Part shown: positions 1 to 6,580 of the stretch, in pieces
Layout: each line of letters opens with the position of its first letter
How positions within the stretch are numbered: position 1 is the stretch's first letter
From: Deltaproteobacteria bacterium
Lineage (GTDB): Bacteria > Desulfobacterota > DSM-4660 > Desulfatiglandales > HGW-15
Assembly: GCA_019308525.1 (NCBI GenBank)
Contig: JAFDIC010000087.1
Location: 1 to 13,137 of the forward strand
DNA length: 13,137 bases
Reading direction: 5' to 3'
Translations under genes and position numbers: made by a program
The notes under the pieces: model-generated
The model's database searches: none
What the model was told of the DNA's origin: nothing
Seen by the model: the letters and a program-made list of their open reading frames with translations, nothing else

Positions 1-4
1 GCTA

Positions 5-32
5 ACAAAAAAGCGGGCTTTTAGGCCCGCTT
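5..32 (-). terminator. Rho-independent terminator, minus-strand transcript
   Basis: A perfect 8-bp stem (AAGCGGGC at 11-18 with GCCCGCTT at 25-32) encloses a 6-nt loop. Read on the minus strand it is followed by TTTTTTGTT, the usual U-tract. No T-run follows it on the plus strand, so it acts on leftward transcription. The nearest upstream minus-strand gene is the tRNA ending at 200, so this probably ends the tRNA precursor, leaving a long 3' trailer, or ends an unrecognised short RNA between them. Confidence 0.85.
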
Positions 33-199
33 CCGTGTGCAGACTGGATTAGGTTATCGCCAGCTGGATCTACTAGCTGGCCAGAGTCGTAATCCCACAG
101 TGAAAACTATCATCCCGTCCGCAATTCAAAGTACATCAGCCCTCCGCCCCTGGACTGATGACCTCAAAAAGGGAACCAGGCCTTAGAACAACCGTAAAC
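33..199 (-). other. tRNA 3' trailer region, one hairpin, no gene seen
   Basis: This is the stretch between the tRNA-Gly 3' end and the terminator. It holds one clear inverted repeat, GCCAGCT at 59-65 and AGCTGGC at 75-81, with a 9-nt loop. I see no second tRNA and no credible reading frame. It may be only precursor trailer. A small RNA cannot be excluded, because 167 nt is long for a tRNA trailer, but nothing here matches an RNA family I know. Confidence 0.35.
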
Positions 200-275
200 T
201 GGAGCGGGCAACGGGTCTCGAACCCGCGACCCCAAGCTTGGGAAGCTTGTGCTCTACCAACTGAGCTATGCCCGC
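200..275 (-). tRNA. tRNA-Gly (anticodon CCC)
   Basis: The minus strand folds into a complete 76-nt cloverleaf with encoded CCA (200-202). The acceptor stem is GCGGGCA/TGCCCGC with T as discriminator. The D arm contains AGCTCAGTTGGTAGAGC. The anticodon stem is CAAGC/GCTTG around loop TTCCCAA, giving anticodon CCC. The T arm contains GGTTCGAACC. The anticodon reads glycine codon GGG, and the overall sequence resembles enterobacterial tRNA-Gly. A terminator lies downstream at 5-32 and an AT-rich candidate promoter lies upstream near 365-394. No intron or integrated element is visible. Confidence 0.97.
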
Positions 276-362
276 TTCTATTCCGCTGCTATCATCAACC
301 TCATCTTGCGCTCAGCCCACCTGGGGAGCTGACCGCGATCAGGTGCCCATACCTATATTTCG

Positions 363-394
363 ATAATATTGAACATATAATAGGACAAAGTCAA
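363..394 (-). promoter_or_regulatory. Candidate promoter for tRNA-Gly
   Basis: On the minus strand TTGACT (394-389) matches the -35 consensus in five of six positions and is followed by an AT-rich stretch with several weak -10-like words, such as CAATAT at 17-nt spacing and TATTAT at 20. None is a strong -10. The site lies roughly 90-120 nt upstream of the tRNA 5' end and back to back with the corC promoter. It is a weak prediction based only on hexamer matching. Confidence 0.3.
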
Positions 395-433
395 GAAATA
401 TTTTCCCTCCCCGATTCCCTGTTTCCTAAGCAC

Positions 434-463
434 TTGACACGGTATATATACAAAATTTAAAAT
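434..463 (+). promoter_or_regulatory. Sigma70-type promoter for corC-lnt-prfB
   Basis: A perfect -35 TTGACA (434-439) is followed after 18 nt by TAAAAT (458-463), five of six matches to TATAAT, in an AT-rich patch that contrasts with the surrounding coding DNA. Transcription would begin near 470, giving a leader of about 105 nt before corC. No other promoter of this quality is visible before prfB, so all three genes may depend on it. Confidence 0.6.
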
Positions 464-493
464 ACTTTAAAGGAAAATCACGCAAACGGGTAA

Positions 494-559
494 AGCCCAC
501 AGACTTTTTTCCAGGGCGCCGATGAGATCATCTGCCTCGGAGAGGTCATAACCCTTTGA
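494..559 (+). other. Short frame in corC leader resembling a phosphoesterase fragment
   Basis: The stretch between the stops TAA (491-493) and TGA (557-559) reads SPQTFFQGADEIICLGEVITL in two parts: SPQTFFQ, then GADEIICLGEVITL. The second part resembles the DEIICLGD segment common in calcineurin-like metallophosphoesterases. There is no start codon and no further similarity upstream. It could be a gene fossil or chance. The 300 bases between the tRNA and corC otherwise hold two candidate promoters and no gene. Confidence 0.2.
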
Positions 560-576
560 AAAGGACATCTTGATCA

Positions 577-1443
577 TTGGAAGACGAGTCGGATCACGGG
601 CTTAGAAAGATTCTTAGAGCTTTTCTCGGAAAGAGATCCCCTTTCTCCAAGCCTGAGGACCTAGCTGGAGAGATCCATGAACTCGTGAACGAAGGCCATG
701 CCAAGGGCCTCCTTTCCGATGAAGAATCCGAGATGGTGCAGGGTGTCCTTGAGCTCAAGGAGACCGAGGCCCATTCTATCATGATACCCCGCACGGAGGT
801 CTCCTCGGCCCCGGCAGATGCGACCCTCGGGGAAGTGATCAAGCTGGTCACGGAATGCGGCCACACAAGGATCCCCATATACCAGAACAGCATAGACGAA
901 ATTATCGGGATACTTCACTCCAAGGACCTCCTCAAGTTATGGGGGCAGGCCCCGGAATCCAAGATTCCCAATGATATCCTCAGAAAGCCCTACTTCGTCC
1001 CACGCAATCAAAAGGTAAGTGAGATACTCAAGGACCTCAAGCGGGAAAAGACGCACCTGGCCATCGTAACAGACGAGTATGGTGGTACGGCTGGAATTAT
1101 CACGATCGAAGACATACTTGAGGAGATAGTGGGAGAGATAATGGATGAACACGACGAGGAGCCACCCTTGCTGACCGTCCTTGACGAGAACACTCTCCTG
1201 GTTGACGCCCGCCTGGAGATCGAAAAGCTGGAGGAACACCTGGGCAGAGAATTACCCCCCGGGGAGTATGAATCCGTTGGTGGTTTCATCATCAGTCTCC
1301 TGGGAAAGATCCCAAGGGTTGGGGAAAAAATAACTTACCAGGACCTGGAGATGACAATCAAGTCGGGGGACCGAAGAAAAATCGAAAAGATCCTCATCAC
1401 CCTGAAGCAAAGCCCTGTCCGGCAAGAACAGCCAGCTCCTTGA
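577..1443 (+). CDS. corC: CorC/HlyC-family CBS-domain protein
   Basis: The 288-residue protein has the soluble CorC (YbeX) layout and length (E. coli CorC is 292 residues): a short N-terminal region, two CBS domains (about 66-125 and 131-188), an acidic linker, and the C-terminal CorC_HlyC transporter-associated domain (about 200-280). There are no membrane segments and no DUF21 domain. PRTEV at 71-75, GHTRIPIY at 95-102 and EYGGTAGIITIEDILEEIVGEI at 167-188 (central part GGTAGIITIEDI) are typical of the family. The role linked to CorC is Mg2+/Co2+ resistance or efflux; the biochemical function is unsettled. The start is a TTG at 577, because an in-frame TGA lies at 571-573; an AAGGA motif sits about 12 nt upstream. 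lnt follows after 105 nt, the same order as ybeX-lnt in E. coli. Confidence 0.92.
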   Translation: MEDESDHGLRKILRAFLGKRSPFSKPEDLAGEIHELVNEGHAKGLLSDEESEMVQGVLELKETEAHSIMIPRTEVSSAPADATLGEVIKLVTECGHTRIPIYQNSIDEIIGILHSKDLLKLWGQAPESKIPNDILRKPYFVPRNQKVSEILKDLKREKTHLAIVTDEYGGTAGIITIEDILEEIVGEIMDEHDEEPPLLTVLDENTLLVDARLEIEKLEEHLGRELPPGEYESVGGFIISLLGKIPRVGEKITYQDLEMTIKSGDRRKIEKILITLKQSPVRQEQPAP

Positions 1444-1548
1444 ACCACCGGCCTACCCCCAGGGTCACAGGCACGCTGGAGAGTCTTTTTGCGGCCCAAG
1501 GGCTTTCTTGCTCCCATCCTGTCCTGGACATAAAGCCTTTATGGATGT

Positions 1549-3174
1549 ATGTTGGCCTTCATGTCCTTCAACTTCAATGACAGAGAAGCGGTGCTTTTGG
1601 CCGTCCTTTCGGGCCTTTTGTTGACAGCCGCCTTCCCCCCTGGAGACATGGGGTGGATGGCATGGTTTGCCCTGGTCCCCCTCCTTGTTGCCGTGGACAG
1701 GACGTCTCCTTCCAAGGCATTCCGGCTGGGATTCGTGGCCGGGATGGCGCATTATTTGACCCTGGTCTACTGGGTGGTTGTGGCCATGAGCCATTACGGG
1801 GGACTGAATTACCTGGTCAGCGGTAGCGTTATGGTACTGCTCTGCCTGTATCTCTCCCTGTATCCTGGGCTCTTTTCTTGCTTCTACGTTTTTTTGAAAA
1901 AAGGTCGTCTCGGCGTTATCCAGGCAGCCTGTATCTGGGTGCTTCTGGAATACGCCAGGGGAAGATTCCTGACAGGATTCCCCTGGTGTCTCCTGGGGTA
2001 TTCCCAGTACGATTTTGTGGAGCTGATACAGGTAACCGATCTTGTCGGGGTCTACGGTGTATCCTTTTTGATAGTGGCTGTGAACGCTTTCATTCAAGGC
2101 ATGCTGTTCAGGGGATCCCGGTCAAGGAGGATTACGCTGAAACGGGATTTCCCGCTATTACTGTTCATCGCCCTGCTTGTGCTTCTTTACGGTCATTATC
2201 GTCTCTTCCAGGGGTATCCGGCCGACGACGGGGGCCCTTCCCTGAAGTTCGCCGTGGTTCAAGGAAATATCGATCAATCCGTCAAATGGGATCGAGATTA
2301 CCAGGAGAAGACGATGGATATATATGCGCGGCTCTCCCATTCCGCCGCCTCTTACGGTCCCGACATCCTGGTATGGCCGGAGACATCGCTCCCCTTCTTT
2401 TTCCAGGAAGATCAAGATCTCTCAAAGGTTGTCTTTGAAGTCTCCGGGGCCCTCAACAGCGATATGATTTTCGGCAGCCCGGCCTATGAAAGAGAGGGGA
2501 AAGAAGTGAGGTATTACAACAGGGTGTATTATCTTCCGCGGGAAGGAAAGATCTTACACTACGACAAGGTCCACCTGGTCCCTTTCGGCGAATATGTGCC
2601 CCTGAAAAAATTCCTTCCCTTTGTCAATCGGCTGGTCCCTGCCGCCGGAGACTTCACACCCGGCAGGAGTATCGAACCCTTCAGGGCGACCCTGGCCTCC
2701 CCGGGAATCCTCATTTGTTTCGAGGCCATATTCCCTGAGATTGCGAGGGAGCATGTTGCCAATGGGGCCGACATACTGGTGAACTTGACTAACGACGCAT
2801 GGTTCGGCAGGACCAGTGCACCCTTTCAGCACCTCGCCATGGCGGCATTCAGGGCGGTGGAGAACGGCAGGCCTCTGGTTCGCGCGGCAAACACCGGGAT
2901 AAGCGCCTTCATAGATGCCAGGGGCAGGATCTACGCCAAGAGCCGACTCTTCCAAGAGGCGGTTCTACTGGCTGAAGTAAAGAGATCGGGCCATGGCCGG
3001 ACCTTTTACAACCGGTACGGAGACATCTTCGTCCTGCTTACACTTGTATCAATATTGATTAGCTTGTTGGAAGTTCTATGGTATAATAAAAATTTTGGTT
3101 CAAAGGGCCCGGCCTTGGGTGACCCGCGAAAGGGGCTAGAGCCCGTAAGAACAGACGATATGGAGGAGCCATAA
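1549..3174 (+). CDS. lnt: Apolipoprotein N-acyltransferase
   Basis: Lnt is an inner-membrane enzyme that transfers the third acyl chain from phospholipid to the N-terminal cysteine of diacylated lipoproteins, the last step of lipoprotein maturation. The 541-residue protein has an N-terminal half rich in hydrophobic helices (about 15-215), a periplasmic nitrilase-like domain (about 232-480) and a last helix near 492-510. The catalytic triad is visible: E278 in VWPETSLPF, K340 in YDKVHLVPFGEYVP and C390 in LICFEAIFPE. NLTNDAWFG (412-420) is also typical. A 28-residue polar tail follows the last helix. The start at 1549 has no good Shine-Dalgarno; ATG 1561 is an in-frame alternative. It probably shares the corC transcript, since no terminator lies in the 105-nt gap. 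Confidence 0.96.
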   Translation: MLAFMSFNFNDREAVLLAVLSGLLLTAAFPPGDMGWMAWFALVPLLVAVDRTSPSKAFRLGFVAGMAHYLTLVYWVVVAMSHYGGLNYLVSGSVMVLLCLYLSLYPGLFSCFYVFLKKGRLGVIQAACIWVLLEYARGRFLTGFPWCLLGYSQYDFVELIQVTDLVGVYGVSFLIVAVNAFIQGMLFRGSRSRRITLKRDFPLLLFIALLVLLYGHYRLFQGYPADDGGPSLKFAVVQGNIDQSVKWDRDYQEKTMDIYARLSHSAASYGPDILVWPETSLPFFFQEDQDLSKVVFEVSGALNSDMIFGSPAYEREGKEVRYYNRVYYLPREGKILHYDKVHLVPFGEYVPLKKFLPFVNRLVPAAGDFTPGRSIEPFRATLASPGILICFEAIFPEIAREHVANGADILVNLTNDAWFGRTSAPFQHLAMAAFRAVENGRPLVRAANTGISAFIDARGRIYAKSRLFQEAVLLAEVKRSGHGRTFYNRYGDIFVLLTLVSILISLLEVLWYNKNFGSKGPALGDPRKGLEPVRTDDMEEP

Positions 3175-3256
3175 TTCAGTCAGGAGCCAGAAGAACTCTC
3201 ACGTCGCTTCGCTCCGACAGATCTACAACAGGTGTCCAGCGGAAAGGAGATCAAGT

Positions 3257-4364
3257 ATGTACGAGGAAGTCATTTCGAGAATAGAGGACATAAGGGATCA
3301 ACTTCAGGACCTCAGGGGGCATCTTTGACCTGGACAGGCAGGAAAAAGAGCTTCAAGAGCTCGAAAAGATAATGGCTCAGCCCGATTTCTGGCAGAAGGA
3401 CAAGGAAGAGATCTCCAGGATCAGCCAGAGAAGGGCCCACTTGAAAGAGGTCATTGATCAGTGGCAGCATCATTTTCACGCAACTGAAGACGCAGAGATC
3501 CTGGCCCAGATGGCAGACGAGGAGGAAGACGGCTCGGTCCTGGAAGAAGTGGAAAGGGACGTTTCCCGGTTGGAAAAGGAGGTCAAGGAACTGGAGTTTC
3601 GTTCCCTCCTGGGGGACCCGGATGACAGGAGAAATGCCATAGTGTCCATAAACGCCGGGGCAGGTGGTACAGAGGCCCAGGACTGGGTGGAAATGCTCCT
3701 GCGAATGTATCTCCGCTGGTGCGAATCCAAGGGGTTCTCCACCCGGATCATCGATTACCTTGCCGGCGATGAAGCGGGCATAAAAAGTGTCACCTTTACC
3801 GTGTCAGGACCCTATGCTTACGGGTACCTGAAATCGGAACACGGGATACACCGCATGGTGAGGATCTCCCCCTTCGATGCCACGGGGAGGAGGCACACAT
3901 CCTTTGCCTCCGTCTCTGTTTTCCCGGAAGTTGACACTGATATCAAGATCGAAATAGAGGAAAAGGATATTCGTATCGATACTTACAGGGCCAGCGGTCC
4001 CGGGGGGCAGCACGTGAACAAGACCAGCTCCGCCGTGAGGATCACCCACATTCCAACCGGAATCGTGGTCCAGTGCCAGAATGAAAAATCCCAGCACCGC
4101 AACAAGGACATGGCCTTGAAGGTATTGAGGGCGCGGCTGTACGAACTGGAGAGAAGGAAGCTGGAGGAAAAGAAGCAGGAACTGCACCAAAACCAGAGAG
4201 AGATTGCCTGGGGAAGCCAGATAAGGTCCTACGTGTTCAACCCTTACAGGATGGTCAAGGACCACCGGACCAACCTGGAGGTCGGGGACCTGGACAGGGT
4301 CATGGACGGAGACATCGATATGTTCATCGACTCCTACTTGAAGATGAAGAAGCAGGCACAGTGA
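3257..4364 (+). CDS. prfB: Peptide chain release factor 2 (programmed +1 frameshift)
   Basis: RF2 recognises UGA and UAA stops and triggers peptide release. The gene starts at ATG 3257 behind AAAGGAGA (3243-3250), runs 23 codons (MYEEVISRIEDIRDQLQDLR, then GHL), meets TGA at 3326-3328, and continues in the +1 frame from GAC 3327 to the stop at 4362-4364, giving 368 residues. The SPF codon-recognition tripeptide is at about residues 204-206 (RISPFDATGRR) and the catalytic GGQ at about 249-251 (ASGPGGQHVNKT), almost the same positions as in E. coli. Reading only the long frame from ATG 3372 would lose 38 N-terminal residues. It lies 82 nt after lnt and converges on the amidase gene, with repeats between them. 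Confidence 0.97.
3314..3329 (+). promoter_or_regulatory. prfB autoregulatory +1 frameshift site
   Basis: The sequence AGG GGG CAT CTT TGA C contains the internal Shine-Dalgarno-like AGGGGG (3314-3319), the slippery CTT codon (3323-3325) and the in-frame TGA followed by C. It matches the E. coli prfB site except that CAT replaces TAT. Established behaviour: when RF2 is scarce, ribosomes pause at UGA and slip by +1 to make more RF2. The frames on both sides encode RF2 sequence, which supports a real site rather than a sequencing error. Confidence 0.95.
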
Positions 4365-4380
4365 AAAGCAGCAAACAAGC

Positions 4381-4401
4381 AAGCAGAAAGCAGTGAGCAG
4401 T
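4381..4401 (+). repeat. Three AAGCAGT-type heptamers
   Basis: Three adjacent 7-bp units, AAGCAGA, AAGCAGT and GAGCAGT, lie between the prfB stop and the first REP-like hairpin. More degenerate AGCA words continue upstream to about 4367. The 7-bp period is the same as in the two other heptamer families in this intergenic region. Confidence 0.5.
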
Positions 4402-4402
4402 C

Positions 4403-4426
4403 TGTAGGAGCAACATTTTGTTGCGA
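4403..4426 (+). repeat. REP-like hairpin element, copy 1
   Basis: The 24-nt element reads TGTAGGA, then the perfect hairpin GCAACA-TTT-TGTTGC, then GA. It lies 38 nt after the prfB stop. The GTAG at the 5' foot of a short hairpin is the hallmark of REP elements, and the start resembles the GTAGGAGC of Pseudomonas REPs. There is no T-run, so it is not a classical terminator. Confidence 0.75.
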
Positions 4427-4439
4427 TCCACGCCTTCTC

Positions 4440-4463
4440 TGTAGGAGCAACATTTTGTTGCGA
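4440..4463 (+). repeat. REP-like hairpin element, copy 2
   Basis: Identical in all 24 positions to the copy at 4403-4426, in the same orientation, 13 nt downstream of it. It is followed by CGACATGAGGAAGTGACGAG, which also follows the REP copy at the right end of the window with three changes. Confidence 0.75.
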
Positions 4464-4473
4464 CATGAGGAAG

Positions 4474-4494
4474 TGACGAGTTACGAGTGACAAG
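4474..4494 (+). repeat. Three TGACGAG-type heptamers
   Basis: Tandem 7-bp units TGACGAG, TTACGAG and TGACAAG follow REP copy 2. The inverted copy at the window's right end has the same word as TGACGAG then TGAGGAG (13051-13038, minus strand). Confidence 0.5.
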
Positions 4495-4516
4495 AAAGAA
4501 GCCAACAGAAGGCAGT

Positions 4517-4553
4517 AAGGACGGAAGGGTTGCATCTTACGACGATCCGGTAA
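4517..4553 (+). repeat. 37-nt linking module of the composite repeat
   Basis: A 37-nt stretch beginning AAGGACGGAAGGG and ending GTAA directly precedes the heptamer array. It matches the minus strand at 13136-13100 in 33 of 37 positions. It has no coding signature and appears to be a conserved part of a dispersed repeat. Confidence 0.7.
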
Positions 4554-4665
4554 CCTTGAACCTTGAACCTCGAACCTTGAACTTTGAACCTTGAACCTTG
4601 AACCTTGAACCTTGAACCTCGAACCTTGAACCTTGAACCTCGAACCTTGAACTTTGAACCTCGAA
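4554..4665 (+). repeat. Heptanucleotide tandem array, 16 units of CCTTGAA
   Basis: Sixteen uninterrupted 7-bp units span 112 bp. Ten are CCTTGAA, four are CCTCGAA (units 3, 10, 13, 16) and two are CTTTGAA (units 5, 15). Units 1-5 and 11-15 have the same order of variants, suggesting an internal duplication of a 70-bp block. The array lies between GTAA and CCATT; the inverted copy at the right end has a single CCTTGAA between the same flanks. The open frame on the minus strand here, with a KVQGSRF-like period, is a by-product of the 7-bp repeat. Confidence 0.9.
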
Positions 4666-4672
4666 CCATTAC

Positions 4673-4696
4673 TGTAGGAGCAACATTTTGTTGCGA
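4673..4696 (+). repeat. REP-like hairpin element, copy 3
   Basis: Identical to copies 1 and 2. It ends two bases from the stop codon of the convergent amidase gene (TAA at 4701-4699), so a transcript of that gene runs straight into the GCAACA/TGTTGC hairpin. It might protect the mRNA 3' end; it has no U-tract. Confidence 0.75.
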
Positions 4697-4698
4697 TA

Positions 4699-6429
4699 TT
4701 ACCCGCCCTTGTAAGTCAGCTCGATGCTCTTGATGTAGTCATCTATCCCGGCAACAATTCCGTCGGCCAGGCTGTTCAAATAGGCCCTGCTGCGCAGGAG
4801 CCTCCGCTCATAGGGGTTGCTGATGAAACCTGTCTCCACGAGTACAGAGGGCATCTCGGCGCCAATCAACACGTAAAAGGGGGCCTGTTTCACCCCCAGG
4901 CTCTTTACCTTTCTGTATTTCTTCATGAGCCTGTCAATCATTCCGTCCTGGACCTCGTAGGCCAACCTGCTGGACTCGTTGATCTTGGTGTTGAACATAA
5001 GATCCCTTAGGATCACCTGGAGATCGCTTATGTTTTTCTCGGAGGTGGCATTCTCAGCCGCTGCGAGCATGATCGCCCTCTTATCAGTGGTCATGTTCAG
5101 GAAGTAGGTCTCGATTCCTTTGACCCAGGACTGTTTGTGGGAATTCACATGGAGGCTGATGAACAGGTCGGCCTTCTTCACATTGGCAAGGGCCGTTCTT
5201 TTCTCCAGGGGAATAAACACGTCTTTCGTCCTGGTCAGGACAACGTCGCATCCCAGGTGTTCTTTTATTCTCGGCCTCAAGGCCATGGCAAGCTTCAACA
5301 CGATATCTTTTTCTCTCAACTTGCCGTAATAAGTCCCGGGGTCCTTTCCCCCGTGTCCGGGGTCGATCACGATTCTCCTGACATTAAGGCCCAACTGCCT
5401 TGCCAGGGAGATTGCCCCCTCGGGCTCCTTGGTCCTCCTGATCCCCTTGTTGACGGAAGGCCTCTTGACCACCGTCTTTGTTTTGCCCTTGATGATCTTC
5501 CTTTCCGCCCCCTTGACGTCTATCACGATTCGAAAGGGGTCATAGAGGTGGAAGATTTTGTGGCCCTTTATGTTGTCTATGTCCAGGACGACCCTCACCC
5601 TGTTCCTGTTATACTGTCCTGCCCTCGCCCTCAGGAGCAACCCGTCCTTGATGGGTATGGTGCTGTCTATGTCTGAGCTGACATAAGCGCCTTCTATGTC
5701 CACGTAGAGCCTTGCGGGCTTCTTGATCCTTGGGTCCTCCTTGAGGAGGTTGAATCGGTATTTCACGGGCCTTTCCAGGTCCACGACGACCCTGGTATAG
5801 GTGGGTGTGGACCAGTGGCGAATGTCTTTGACCCTGCTCAGCCCACCGGTACTTGAGACCTTTTTGGCAGGACCCTGTTGGGTTATCTCCTTGCTCAGGA
5901 TCGCCGAGAGCTTGTCCAGCATCTTCTTGGCCCTCGGGCGCATGTCCCCGGAGGGAAATTTTATGTCCACTTTCAGGAACTCAACATAGGCACGGGCTGG
6001 ATCATTCCTCTCTCTGTACAGGATATCTCCGATCCAGTACTGTGCGTCATCGGCCAGGCGATGCCCGGGGTACATCTCTACCACCTTGCGGTAGAGGTCC
6101 ATTGCCCTGTCCAGGTCCTGCCTCAAACCCGAATAGCCATAGAGCTTTCTATACATCCTGGCAGACTTGTACAGGCCCCAGGCCGCCTCGTTGCTCTTGG
6201 GATAGGATTCATACACGCGCTTGTAGAGGCCTATGCATCGCAACCAGTTGTGCCTGTACTTGATTCTACTCTTGGATCTATAAAGGCTATCCCGGCAGGC
6301 GTCAGCCTCCTTGAGGAGAGTCCTGGGGCCGGGGGCCCTTTTCCCTGAAACCTCGTATCCTGCTGGGCCGAGAAGTATCGCCAGTGTGACCAGTATTATC
6401 GAGATTGACCTGGCTGTTTTCGCCACCAT
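4699..6429 (-). CDS. amiC: N-acetylmuramoyl-L-alanine amidase with TPR and AMIN domains
   Basis: This is a periplasmic zinc amidase that cuts the bond between N-acetylmuramic acid and the stem peptide, typically for daughter-cell separation. The 576-residue protein has a signal-like hydrophobic segment (about 8-21), TPR-like helices (about 38-175, with YPKSNEAAWGLYKSA and YPGHRLADDAQYWIGDILY), an AMIN domain (about 199-304) for envelope targeting, and a C-terminal Amidase_3 domain (352-570). Zinc ligands are H359 in DPGHGGKDPG, E373 in REKDI and H427 in SLHVNS; the catalytic glutamate is E532 in VETGFISN. The symbol reflects the AMIN-Amidase_3 layout, not proven orthology. The AAAGGGA motif is very close to ATG 6429, so GTG at codon 2 is possible. 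It is last in the minus-strand run, 151 nt after mutS, and may have its own promoter. Confidence 0.93.
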   Translation of the reverse strand: MVAKTARSISIILVTLAILLGPAGYEVSGKRAPGPRTLLKEADACRDSLYRSKSRIKYRHNWLRCIGLYKRVYESYPKSNEAAWGLYKSARMYRKLYGYSGLRQDLDRAMDLYRKVVEMYPGHRLADDAQYWIGDILYRERNDPARAYVEFLKVDIKFPSGDMRPRAKKMLDKLSAILSKEITQQGPAKKVSSTGGLSRVKDIRHWSTPTYTRVVVDLERPVKYRFNLLKEDPRIKKPARLYVDIEGAYVSSDIDSTIPIKDGLLLRARAGQYNRNRVRVVLDIDNIKGHKIFHLYDPFRIVIDVKGAERKIIKGKTKTVVKRPSVNKGIRRTKEPEGAISLARQLGLNVRRIVIDPGHGGKDPGTYYGKLREKDIVLKLAMALRPRIKEHLGCDVVLTRTKDVFIPLEKRTALANVKKADLFISLHVNSHKQSWVKGIETYFLNMTTDKRAIMLAAAENATSEKNISDLQVILRDLMFNTKINESSRLAYEVQDGMIDRLMKKYRKVKSLGVKQAPFYVLIGAEMPSVLVETGFISNPYERRLLRSRAYLNSLADGIVAGIDDYIKSIELTYKGG

Positions 6430-6493
6430 ATCCCTTTCAAAAATTAGATATTACTCAGACTATTTTGCTCCCGATTGGACTTCGCAACATAGA

Positions 6494-6525
6494 ACTATAA
6501 CAAAATATAGCATAAAATTCATCAA
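6494..6525 (-). promoter_or_regulatory. Possible promoter of the amidase gene
   Basis: The mutS-amidase gap (6430-6580) is strikingly AT-rich at 6490-6540. On the minus strand TGTTATAGT (TATAGT at 6499-6494) forms an extended -10 and TATATT (6509-6504) is another -10-like word. A TTGATG at 6525-6520 is not well spaced from either, and no good -35 is present. A direct repeat GAATTTTGATGAATTTT lies just upstream. It is a weak call. Confidence 0.3.
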
Positions 6526-6580
6526 AATTCATTACTATTTCACCACGCACAACCTGGCTGTCTGCAAGGGCACCTGGGGC

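Noticed and set aside
11..275. Shared GCCCGCTTC at the tRNA 5' end and in the terminator as an attachment-site duplication
   Set aside because: Only 9 nt match, at the tRNA 5' rather than 3' end, and GCGGGC stems are common in terminators. No integrase nearby.
158..460. 100-residue plus-strand frame across the tRNA
   Set aside because: It lies antisense over a complete tRNA-Gly and continues through promoter sequence; this is a common false gene call.
464..576. Riboswitch (for example cyclic-di-GMP or Mg2+ sensing) in the corC leader
   Set aside because: CACGCAAACGGGTAAAGCC first recalled a c-di-GMP-I motif, but the conserved second half and the closing helices are absent. No other class fitted.
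4403..4463. Two identical 24-nt direct repeats as a possible CRISPR
   Set aside because: Only two direct copies with a 13-nt gap, then irregular spacing; the units are hairpins found also in inverted orientation elsewhere. No cas genes.
3804..4535. 243-residue minus-strand frame over prfB
   Set aside because: Antisense shadow of prfB that runs on into the repeat region; no family resemblance and it conflicts with a certain gene. The 210-residue minus-strand frame at 1465-2097 over lnt was rejected for the same reason.
4481..4669. Minus-strand open frame with repeating KVQGSRF-like residues
   Set aside because: It is created by the 7-bp tandem array, which has no stops in this frame and gives a 7-residue period; no ribosome site and no support outside the repeat.
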